NCBI GenBank assembly: GCA_947625145.1
Contig: CANQNC010000010.1
Location: forward strand, 1 to 49,921
Origin: an uncultured Clostridia bacterium
GTDB lineage: Bacteria; Bacillota; Clostridia; Christensenellales; CAG-917
Direction: 5' to 3'
DNA: 49,921 bases
Shown here: piece by piece, positions 38,400-46,322 of the stretch
Layout: the number at the start of each line of letters is the position of its first letter
Numbering within the stretch: the first letter of the stretch is position 1
Made by a program: the position numbers and the translations under genes
Notes under the pieces: generated by a model
The model's database searches: none
What the model saw: the letters and a program-made list of their open reading frames with translations, nothing else
What the model was told of the DNA's origin: nothing

Positions 38400-39047
38400 T
38401 TACTCTCTTTCGCCGAAAAGCAATCTGCCTATTCTCAGCAAATTTGCGCCGTGATCGAGTGCTTGCATATAATCGTCCGACATGCCCGCCGAAAGATATT
38501 TGACATTTAAGTTTTTCGAGGTCAGCCTCTTTGTGCTTTCAAACAGCCGCTCGAGGTTTTGATAGAGAGGCTCGAGAGTTTGAAAGTCCGCCTTGGGCAT
38601 GACCGCCATAAGCCCCTCCACCGCGATGTGCGGATATCTTTCGAGGCCCGCGACAAACTCTTCCGCCTTTTCGGGGTCAACTCCGCCCTTCCATTCCTCG
38701 CCCATGTTGATCTCGACCAAGCAAGGCTGAACGATTTGCGCCTTTGCCGCCTGCCTTTCTATCTCCTTGGCAAGTTCCTCTCTGTCCAACGAGTGGATGA
38801 GTTTGACCTTGCCCACGACGTACTTCGCCTTGTTTGTCTGAAGCCTGCCTATCATGTGCCAAACGTAAGAGGGATCGTATTTGTCAAGCAATTCCTGCAC
38901 GCGATTTTCCCCCATCTCGATCTCGGGGGCGACGGCGTTCAACATGGATATTGTCTCGACATCCTGCGTTTTTGTCGCGGCTATGACCGTCGCGCCGAAC
39001 CGAGCCGCGTGCTCTCTTACAGTTTGAAGCCTGTCAACGTACAACAT
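38400..39047 (-). CDS. PLP homeostasis protein YggS/YlmE
   Basis: GATVIAATKTQDVETI, GENRVQELLDKYD, WHMIGRLQTNKAKYVVG, LSAGMSDDYMQALDHGANLLRIGRLLFG. Confidence 0.93.
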   Translation of the reverse strand: MLYVDRLQTVREHAARFGATVIAATKTQDVETISMLNAVAPEIEMGENRVQELLDKYDPSYVWHMIGRLQTNKAKYVVGKVKLIHSLDREELAKEIERQAAKAQIVQPCLVEINMGEEWKGGVDPEKAEEFVAGLERYPHIAVEGLMAVMPKADFQTLEPLYQNLERLFESTKRLTSKNLNVKYLSAGMSDDYMQALDHGANLLRIGRLLFGERE

Positions 39048-39053
39048 ACGCCC

Positions 39054-40736
39054 TTACAGCTCCTCGCACTCTCCCGTGAACGCGTCGAAGGTCAAAGAGT
39101 GCGTGCCGTCTTGCTCGTAAACCACGCGTATTTTGTCGTGCTCGACGTATTCCGCGCTTATGACCTTGCCGTCGAACGGCTTGTAGCTGAGCTTCAACAG
39201 CTCGAGCATGTCTTCGGGATATTCCCCGATATCGTCGCTGACAAACAGCACGCTGCCGAACATGTTGTTGATCTTGGCGAGAAGTTTTTTCTGCCCGAGG
39301 CTGTATTTTGCGGGCTTCACGCCTCCGTCGCGCAGGAAGAACACGTCGGGATCGTTTGCGAATATCCTGCCGTTCAAGTGGCGGCGGAAGATCGCGTTGT
39401 TCATGGCGTTGCGCGTGGAAATGATCTCTTGATTTGTCCTGCCCACATAAAATTTGTCCTTAAAACTTGTCTCGGCGTCGCACCCTATCCTGCAAGCGTC
39501 AACCACGCCGAACGCGGGGCCGAGAGGCACGCCGCAACCGAGGATGAGTTTGTCCCCGCAACACTCGCGCAAAAAGTCCATTGCCTCGCACATAAGCTGA
39601 CCGCGGCTCTTGTTGTTGCGAGGATAGATCGCGGCGGCATACAGGAAGTCCAACTTGACCATATCGAAGCCCCACTCGTCAAACACGGTCTTGAACAGCT
39701 GACGAATGTACTGCTTCACCTCTTCAAGCTCGAAGTCAAGCGCGTAGAACCCGCCCCAAGCCAATCCGCTGATGATTGCCTTGCCGCGGGAGTTGCGAAT
39801 GAGCCACTCGGGATGCGTCTTGACGATCGTCGCGCCGAACTGCGCCGCAAACGGAGCAAGCCACAGCCCCGCCGAAAGCCCTTGCGCGTGTATCTTTTCC
39901 ACAACGGACGCCATGCCGTGCGGGAATTTGACCTCGTCCAAAGTCCAATCCCCGACCTTCGTCTCGAAGCCGTCGTCGATTTGGAAAATGTTTGCCGCGT
40001 CCCCCGCGCGTTTCAGCCCCTTGAGGTCGCGCAGGATGATTTCCTCGTTTATGTCTTGATAATAGTTGTACCACGAAGTGTAGCCTGCAAGATGCTCGAC
40101 TCTGCCCGTGCTCTTTTGGGGATACGCGGCAAAGTACGCGTCGAAAACCTCGTCGTAGCTTCCCGTCGCCTGCATGATGTCAAACAACTCGTAGTCTCCC
40201 ACGACCGCGATGCCCTCGATGTCCTTGACGACCGCGATGACGTTTTCCCGCAAGTCGGCGTAAAAAATGCTGTAGCCCGTGCGCTCGTTCAGCGAACCGA
40301 GAAGTTCCACCCTCTCGCCGTTGCGGACATAGGTGTACGTGAAGCTGTGATAAAGATCTTTGCCGTATTGCGTGAAGAAATAGTCTCCGCTCGCCCCCGC
40401 GAAATCTCTGACAATGGGCAGGCGGCAAATGGGACTCAGCCCCTGCTGTTGCTCCCCGCGCTTGTATTCGCGCGAAGTGGTCCAACTCTGGAAGCCGTTG
40501 ACGTACACGGCGTCCTCGGACTCGAAATATCTGTCGAAGATCAGCTCCGCAAGCGAAAGTTCTATCGCGGAAGTCGCGTTCAAGGATATCTTCAAGGCGT
40601 TGTCGTCGCCCTGCTTGCTCAGCGTGATATTGCCGTCGCAATAGGGCTTTGCGAGATCGTCGCCGCTGAGACATACGTTGTGTTTTTTGCCGTCCTGTCC
40701 GTACTCGATCTTCAAAGTGAAATTTGTCAGCTTCAT
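39054..40736 (-). CDS. GH36-family alpha-galactosidase
   Basis: FQIDDGFETKVGDWTLDEVKFPHGM, WLAPFAAQFGATIVKTHPEWLIRN, MVKLDFLYAAAI (nucleophile), CRIGCDAE (acid/base). Confidence 0.88.
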   Translation of the reverse strand: MKLTNFTLKIEYGQDGKKHNVCLSGDDLAKPYCDGNITLSKQGDDNALKISLNATSAIELSLAELIFDRYFESEDAVYVNGFQSWTTSREYKRGEQQQGLSPICRLPIVRDFAGASGDYFFTQYGKDLYHSFTYTYVRNGERVELLGSLNERTGYSIFYADLRENVIAVVKDIEGIAVVGDYELFDIMQATGSYDEVFDAYFAAYPQKSTGRVEHLAGYTSWYNYYQDINEEIILRDLKGLKRAGDAANIFQIDDGFETKVGDWTLDEVKFPHGMASVVEKIHAQGLSAGLWLAPFAAQFGATIVKTHPEWLIRNSRGKAIISGLAWGGFYALDFELEEVKQYIRQLFKTVFDEWGFDMVKLDFLYAAAIYPRNNKSRGQLMCEAMDFLRECCGDKLILGCGVPLGPAFGVVDACRIGCDAETSFKDKFYVGRTNQEIISTRNAMNNAIFRRHLNGRIFANDPDVFFLRDGGVKPAKYSLGQKKLLAKINNMFGSVLFVSDDIGEYPEDMLELLKLSYKPFDGKVISAEYVEHDKIRVVYEQDGTHSLTFDAFTGECEEL

Positions 40737-40836
40737 AGCTCCCCCTTTCGCACGCATAGGCGCGAACTCTTACAGATGATTTATTATACACTATTTTCCC
40801 TACCTTGTAAACAACAAAATCTCAAAAAAACGCCAA

Positions 40837-40862
40837 AGCCGCGCCCAACTCGCGACGCGGCT
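40837..40862 (-). terminator. Terminator downstream of the TIR operon
   Basis: Minus strand AGCCGCG...CGCGGCT followed by TTGGCGTTTTTTTG. Confidence 0.65.
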
Positions 40863-40914
40863 CCTCTCAAAATTTTCCAAACCCCCTCAAAACAGAGTTT
40901 CTAATCGTATGAAT

Positions 40915-41022
40915 TTATGGCAAATATGTAGCCAAAGCCCATGTGATTATAAGCAAAGGACTTCTGTCTATTGTCTGTCTTACTCTTGGCAGACATAATA
41001 TAAAGAAGGTCACGGCAAGCGC
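40915..41022 (-). pseudogene. Decayed duplicate of the 3' end of the TIR gene
   Basis: LAVTFFILCLPRVRQTIDRSPLLIITWALATYLP* versus intact LTLIFFILCLPSVRQTINTHALLIV-[~42 aa]-TWALATYMGA*; lies 8 bp past the TIR stop. Confidence 0.85.
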
Positions 41023-41029
41023 ACATTTA

Positions 41030-43903
41030 TTACGCTCCCATGTATGTAGCCAAAGCCCATGTGACAATAAACAATATGCTTTCGGGGAACAAAGCCCAGA
41101 AACACATTCTAAGGTTACCGTGATCGCCAACAAACAAATAGATCAAAATTCCTATGCCAATAATTATGCCCAGCGACAAAATATTACCCACGATAAGCAA
41201 AGCATGTGTGTTTATTGTCTGTCTTACGCTTGGCAGACATAATATGAAGAAAATCAACGTAAGCACTGATATCGCAACGGCGGCGAGAGTAGTCCAACCT
41301 TTATCCCAATCCCATGTCTGATATTTGTCACATAATTTTTTCAATTCACTATGATGCCGCACTGCGACGACACATTGATTTTCCAAAATCTCTTTTGAAT
41401 TTTTGTATCCGTTTTCAGGCACGAACAAGTATTTGTCATTGACCCAAAAGGCGCATTCTCTTCTGAGATTTGTTACGTCATAAGTGCTTATATCACGATA
41501 CCTAAGCGATGAATCGTTTTTTATAACTTCTTCACAATTTTTCTCCTCGGGGATATCCCCTGCGCCGCTCAATTTCCTGAAGATCAGTACCGCATAAGCG
41601 CTGTTGCGACCAATATCTCTATCTTTTTTCCATATCTTATAAGAGATTTTGGTGTTCATTTCGCGATTGTAATACTCCAAACCAAGCCGATATATAATTT
41701 CCAATTTGCGGATATTGCAATCATTATATTTTTTTATGGAGTCTTTGTAACCATTGGCAGGCACGCATATTCCGAAAGATTGTCCTAAATCCGTCTTGAA
41801 TATCTTGGCGAAAGCGGTCATTGCGTCATTGAAAAGTGAATACGCAGATTCCATTTCCCCTACGGATAATTTGTCGCCGCCTTGTTTCAGCAAGTCGTTC
41901 CCTTTGCGATATTCAACCTCGCACTTCCAACTCTCGCAAACGTCTCTCCACTTTGCAGATTGCTTGTATCCCCCTTCCGGCGGAGCATATGCGTCTGTCC
42001 CGTTTATCAACTCGTCAAACTTTGCGATAGCCTGCACGAATTGCGAAAAAGCGTTGCCATATTCAAGCTCATCCAGCATCTTCTTCCCCGAATTGATCAT
42101 AGCGCATGCCTTTACATACTCGATTTCGCATAAACCATAATCGCAAAGAGTTATCCTCTTTTTGATATCCTCCGCCGCCTCTGGCATAAGAGCGTCGTCC
42201 AGCATTTGGTTATATCTGGCCTTGGAAGCCGTAAATTGCTTTCCTTCGTACAGTTCTTTTGCGATCCGCAATCTTTCTGCGTAAGAGGCGCGACAGCACT
42301 TTACAAAAAACTCTCGGACGATCAAATTCGGAACGTCCTCAAGAGATTTGAGAATGTCATATGCCTTTACAAAATCTCCGGATTGATAAAGATCCATCGC
42401 TTCGATATAGCGCTTACACGCGCGAGCATATTGCTTGTAGCCGTCATAAGTACCACGATCGAATATGGTGTCATATGCAAAGAACCCCGCAAAAGTTTTC
42501 TGATTTGCTTTGTCGCCTATATATGAGGTGAAGATCTGATTTGCAATATATTGATAGTTTTTCAGATTGTGATCGTTCAAATAACTTGCGGACGCAAAAA
42601 AAATCTTTTGCAGCGATTCCAAAACGAACTGTAGGTCGCTTTGCACCCTGTTTTGATCTCCAAGCCATCGCGCAATAAACTTGCCTGCGGCAACCAGCAG
42701 ATTGTCAAAGTTTTTTGTGGTTCTTTCATCTTGATAGCTGCAAAGAGCGACCATGTAAAGGCACGAATAATCGTCAGGTAGGACGTCAAGTATGCTCAGA
42801 TATTTTTGTTGAGCTTGTCGGAAGTTTCCGTTTGCATAAAGATTGCGTGCCGAGTGGCGCAATTTGTCTATATTGACGCCCGTTCCGCCCGCGACTGCGA
42901 CCTTCTCGTCAAAACGGCGATTGAGTTCCTCGAAGCGAGCGTTCAGTTCCGCCTCTTTGTCCACGGGTTTGATTATGTTTCGCACCGTTTCGTTGAGCGT
43001 GGACATCAGATTGATGTCCTCTCGTATGCCCTGATACTTTTTCAGCTCGACGGGAAGATTTTCCACCTTATAGTCATGATAGAAAATGGGAATGACGGTC
43101 TTTGCTTCCGAAGAGGTTTTTGACATTTCTATGTATCTTGACCACTCGTTTTTCACCCATTGCGAATTGAGATACGGCGTATGCGAGCACAGGACAAGCA
43201 TGACCTTTGCGGTGTACAGCGCATGATATATGTTTGGCTCATACTGCCTCACAACGATATTTTTCAAAGATTCCTCACTGAAAAACACTCTGTATTCTCG
43301 GCAAAGCTGATTGTACAGTTGATAGGCAAGCCTATATTCGGCAGTGTTTGCCCCGCTGCCATCCATTTTGGATTTTTTGAAGCATATGAATATGTCATAT
43401 GGCTCCTCGGTCTGCTTTATCCGTTGATAATTGACCTTGGATTGCTTCATTATGACGGACAATTCCTTAAATATATTCGCCTTCTTGGAATCCCCTTGAC
43501 TCAGTGCGCTTGAGATCGCGTTTGCAAGAGCCTCCGAAGCGTCGATCGCGACCGGTGATATGTCGTAAAACGAGGGAAATTGATTGCCGTTTTCGTCTGT
43601 TTCAAACATGCAATGTTGCTCGCATAGGAAAAGCCCCCAATAGGCGTCCGCAAGCCATTTTTCATCCAAATTGTCTTTGACGATATTTCTGTAAAGATTT
43701 TCCGCCTTGGCAAAGTTTGCGCTCTCGCGTTCGACGTTTGCCATTTGCAAAAGAGCAAGGGAGTGCGAGACTTCCTCGCGCTCCGTTTCCGTCATCAGAT
43801 ATTCCTTTCCGCAACTCTGACACCTGTATCTGTCCGTTCCGTCGGCAATAAGTTTGCCGCCGCAAATAGTACATTCAAAATTTTTCAGTTCGATCTCTCG
43901 CAT
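41030..43903 (-). CDS. Zn-ribbon / TIR / TPR-like / C-terminal transmembrane protein (candidate immune effector)
   Basis: N-term CTICGGKL...CQSCGKEY; TIR EEPYDIFICFKKS...YEPNIYHALYTAKVMLVLCSHTPYLNSQWVKNEW; TPR-like YANGNFRQAQQKYLSIL, YQSGDFVKAYDILKSL; C-terminal hydrophobic segments. Confidence 0.85.
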   Translation of the reverse strand: MREIELKNFECTICGGKLIADGTDRYRCQSCGKEYLMTETEREEVSHSLALLQMANVERESANFAKAENLYRNIVKDNLDEKWLADAYWGLFLCEQHCMFETDENGNQFPSFYDISPVAIDASEALANAISSALSQGDSKKANIFKELSVIMKQSKVNYQRIKQTEEPYDIFICFKKSKMDGSGANTAEYRLAYQLYNQLCREYRVFFSEESLKNIVVRQYEPNIYHALYTAKVMLVLCSHTPYLNSQWVKNEWSRYIEMSKTSSEAKTVIPIFYHDYKVENLPVELKKYQGIREDINLMSTLNETVRNIIKPVDKEAELNARFEELNRRFDEKVAVAGGTGVNIDKLRHSARNLYANGNFRQAQQKYLSILDVLPDDYSCLYMVALCSYQDERTTKNFDNLLVAAGKFIARWLGDQNRVQSDLQFVLESLQKIFFASASYLNDHNLKNYQYIANQIFTSYIGDKANQKTFAGFFAYDTIFDRGTYDGYKQYARACKRYIEAMDLYQSGDFVKAYDILKSLEDVPNLIVREFFVKCCRASYAERLRIAKELYEGKQFTASKARYNQMLDDALMPEAAEDIKKRITLCDYGLCEIEYVKACAMINSGKKMLDELEYGNAFSQFVQAIAKFDELINGTDAYAPPEGGYKQSAKWRDVCESWKCEVEYRKGNDLLKQGGDKLSVGEMESAYSLFNDAMTAFAKIFKTDLGQSFGICVPANGYKDSIKKYNDCNIRKLEIIYRLGLEYYNREMNTKISYKIWKKDRDIGRNSAYAVLIFRKLSGAGDIPEEKNCEEVIKNDSSLRYRDISTYDVTNLRRECAFWVNDKYLFVPENGYKNSKEILENQCVVAVRHHSELKKLCDKYQTWDWDKGWTTLAAVAISVLTLIFFILCLPSVRQTINTHALLIVGNILSLGIIIGIGILIYLFVGDHGNLRMCFWALFPESILFIVTWALATYMGA

Positions 43904-43936
43904 ATTCCTCTCCCAATTGCGCCGCGCGGATATGTT

Positions 43937-44776
43937 TTAGCTGATTACAGGCATTACGAACGTAACGTCTCTATCGTCCTTGGCGCGCTCTGCCGCCTCG
44001 CCGCAAACTCTTATCATCCTTTCCAAATAATCTGCGTCTGCCGCCCTGTCCGCGCGCATTTCCTCCCTTGCTTGCTCGTACATTTTTTCTCTGAGTTTGA
44101 AACGGCGTACCATCTCGGCGTCCGAAGAAAACTTTTTGAGCGTATCTTCTTCGATTTTGATTTGGTCGATAGTGAAGTCTTCCAGCTTCATTCCGTAAGC
44201 GGCAAACTCGCTTGCCATACCCCCGCTGATGACGTTTGACATGATGTCAAGATATCTTGGCAGGTTGAAATAGCTCAAATTCAAGTCTTCCATTTTGGTG
44301 GCGAGCAATGTAGTGAAAAGTTGCACCGTCTTCGGACGGAAAAACTCCGCAAGTTGAGCGGAAGTATACTCCGTTCTTGATCCCGAGATCTTAAACAACA
44401 CCTTGGATACGTCGTCTATGGACAGCTTCGCCGTGCCTCTTGCCCCGAAACGCACGGGCATCTCAAACACGGGATCCTGCAGATCTATGAACGAAGGAGT
44501 GCCCCAAAGCACAGGAACGACAACCGTTTTGTTGATGAAATATATTTTCAGATCTTGCTGCGGGATCTTTTTGTCGCCTACAAGCTGATGGCGCCCCGGC
44601 TGCCACACCGTATCCACAACGCCGTCCAGCGCGCACACCGCCTCGCGCATGGCGGGAACAATGACGTCTATCCTCTGTTTTTTCAACAGAACGTCGATTT
44701 CGGGAGACGTCCAAATGATCTGATCCTCGTTTCCTTCAAAGCGCACAAACTTTGCTTGGGGCTTTTTAAAGCACAT
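43937..44776 (-). CDS. SPFH/band-7 domain protein (COG4260/YdjI-like)
   Basis: DVIVPAMREAVCALDGVVDTVWQPGRHQL..., FGARGTAKLSIDDVSKVLFKISG, GMKLEDFTIDQIKIEEDTLKKF; GGAGG RBS. Confidence 0.78.
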   Translation of the reverse strand: MCFKKPQAKFVRFEGNEDQIIWTSPEIDVLLKKQRIDVIVPAMREAVCALDGVVDTVWQPGRHQLVGDKKIPQQDLKIYFINKTVVVPVLWGTPSFIDLQDPVFEMPVRFGARGTAKLSIDDVSKVLFKISGSRTEYTSAQLAEFFRPKTVQLFTTLLATKMEDLNLSYFNLPRYLDIMSNVISGGMASEFAAYGMKLEDFTIDQIKIEEDTLKKFSSDAEMVRRFKLREKMYEQAREEMRADRAADADYLERMIRVCGEAAERAKDDRDVTFVMPVIS

Positions 44777-44821
44777 AAAAAATCCTCCGTTTTATCCTTT
44801 TTTTTGTTGTATTGTAAGAAA

Positions 44822-44850
44822 ATTATATTAAGTAGATTTCTTCTTGTCAA
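44822..44850 (-). promoter_or_regulatory. Consensus sigma-A promoter of the SPFH-TIR operon
   Basis: Minus strand TTGACA - 17 nt - TATAAT. Confidence 0.85.
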
Positions 44851-44885
44851 GCCTAGCAAGTTAAATTTCTATTAGAATTAAGTCA

Positions 44886-45092
44886 ATGGAAACGCAAATT
44901 GCTAAAAACTTGTTTGAACTTAGACAAGAAAAGGGCATTTCTCAGCAGGAGTTGGCAAAAAAAATCGGCGTATCCCAAAAGGCAATAGATTTTTGGGAAA
45001 AAGGGATAAACGAACCAAAGGCCAGCTATATCGCCCGCATTGCAAAATTTTTCAACGTGTCCGCGGATTATTTGTTGGGGCTTGCCGAATGA
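44886..45092 (+). CDS. XRE-family HTH regulator
   Basis: NLFELRQEKGISQQELAKKIGVSQKAIDFWEKGINEPKASYIARIAKFFNVSADYLLGLAE. Confidence 0.92.
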   Translation: METQIAKNLFELRQEKGISQQELAKKIGVSQKAIDFWEKGINEPKASYIARIAKFFNVSADYLLGLAE

Positions 45093-45176
45093 TTGCAAGC
45101 GGTTTAATGTTAGAAAAATCCTCGAATTTGTTTTTGTTCGGCTGAAAAAAACGACGAGGGCGTTTTAGGTTTGCGT

Positions 45177-45277
45177 TTCGTTGCAAATCCTATTCTTCGT
45201 TACAATACCCCTATTTTTCGCTGAAAATTTTATTCTTCGTGGTAAATTCCCTTGTCTTCGTAGCAAATTTTATATCC
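45177..45277. repeat. Five degenerate tandem 19-21-bp units
   Basis: TTCGTTGCAAATCCTATTC / TTCGTTACAATACCCCTATTT / TTCGCTGAAAATTTTATTC / TTCGTGGTAAATTCCCTTGTC / TTCGTAGCAAATTTTATATCC. Confidence 0.8.
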
Positions 45278-45290
45278 AAACGCAGTAAAA

Positions 45291-45310
45291 AGACCCGCGA
45301 GGGCGGGTCT
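45291..45310 (-). terminator. Hairpin terminator
   Basis: AGACCCGC-GAGG-GCGGGTCT with TTTTT on the minus-strand 3' side. Confidence 0.75.
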
Positions 45311-45447
45311 TGTTTTGCTTTTTGATTTGTCACAATGTCGTTGCCGAGCTAAGCGGTTGCGAAGCAAGATGACGCAACGCAAAGTCGTTACGGAGCAAGG
45401 CGGGACGCGCTTTGACAAGCGGGAGCCGCTTTCTTTGCAAAAGTCGC

Positions 45448-46245
45448 TCAGTTGCTTCTGTCCGAATAGCCGCCGTCGTCCGCTCTGTAGACGGGCGCCA
45501 TAGGGGGCTGTTCGTAGCCGACGTGGGAGTCATACGAGCGCTCCGCGCCATACTCTCTTTCGCCGTACGGGGAACCGTATGACGAGCCGTATGAAGTGCC
45601 GTATGAAGTGCCGTATGAGGAACGGGGCTTTTCGGAGAGCAGATCCAACTTCGAGATGGACACTTCGTACGCCGTCCTGTCCTCAATTATTCCGCCCTCG
45701 AGCTGTTTTTGATACACGCGGGATTGGATACGCCCCACCACGTGCACCTTGTCGCCCACGGAAAATCCGCCAGCAAAACGCGCGTTGCGCCCCCACGCGA
45801 TCGCGGGGATATAGTCGGATTTGTTGTACGCCCTGTTGACGGCGATCAGCATATCCGCGATCTCCCTCTTGAAGGGGGTCTGGCGATAGACGGGCTGTTT
45901 GCAAACGAAGCCCTCGAGTTCGATGATATTGGGATTTGTGTCGTCGGGTTCCACAAGTTCTCTTACAAACACCCTCAACACGAGCTTGCTTTTTTCGTCC
46001 ACGATCTTGTTGTAGCTTCTGAACTGCCCGACCGCGCCGATCACGTTGCCTTCGTCGAAGTCCGTGCCAAGCATAAGCCGCTCGGAAATGGTCATGGGGA
46101 TGATGTCGTCCTGACCGCTGAGTCGTTTCACCGCGATGGAAAAGTCATAAAATCCCTCTCCCATCATTTCGTGGGAGAATACAGGTTCCTCGACGATTCT
46201 TCCTGTAAGAAACACCTTGTTGTTTTGCATCTGTTCGTAACCCAT
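45448..46245 (-). CDS. Tandem-OB-fold single-stranded DNA-binding protein with SYG-rich tail
   Basis: Two OB-like segments (NNKVFLTGRIVEEPVFSHE...; NIIELEGFVCKQPVYRQTPFKREIADMLIAVNR...YIPAIAWGRNARFAGGFSVGDKVHVVGRIQSR). Confidence 0.82.
   Translation of the reverse strand: MGYEQMQNNKVFLTGRIVEEPVFSHEMMGEGFYDFSIAVKRLSGQDDIIPMTISERLMLGTDFDEGNVIGAVGQFRSYNKIVDEKSKLVLRVFVRELVEPDDTNPNIIELEGFVCKQPVYRQTPFKREIADMLIAVNRAYNKSDYIPAIAWGRNARFAGGFSVGDKVHVVGRIQSRVYQKQLEGGIIEDRTAYEVSISKLDLLSEKPRSSYGTSYGTSYGSSYGSPYGEREYGAERSYDSHVGYEQPPMAPVYRADDGGYSDRSN
45563..45622. repeat. Five 12-bp in-frame repeats encoding SYGT-type motifs
   Basis: CCGTACGGGGAA CCGTATGACGAG CCGTATGAAGTG CCGTATGAAGTG CCGTATGAGGAA. Confidence 0.9.
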
Positions 46246-46322
46246 AGTAGATCCTCCGCTGTTTTGCGCTGTCGCGCGCAAGCCTGATTTTGTTTGATTT
46301 TCGGCTTCTGCCTTGTCCGCGC

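Noticed and set aside
38559-40904. 781-aa plus-strand ORF spanning yggS and GH36 genes
   Set aside because: Antisense to two confidently identified genes; no recognisable domains and crosses their boundary.
40915-41133. 72-aa ORF as a separate small membrane protein
   Set aside because: Its C-terminal half is a truncated copy of the TIR gene's last TM segment; annotated as a pseudogene instead.
45177-45277. Considered as a CRISPR array remnant
   Set aside because: Units are adjacent, degenerate and AT-rich with no spacers and no cas genes nearby.
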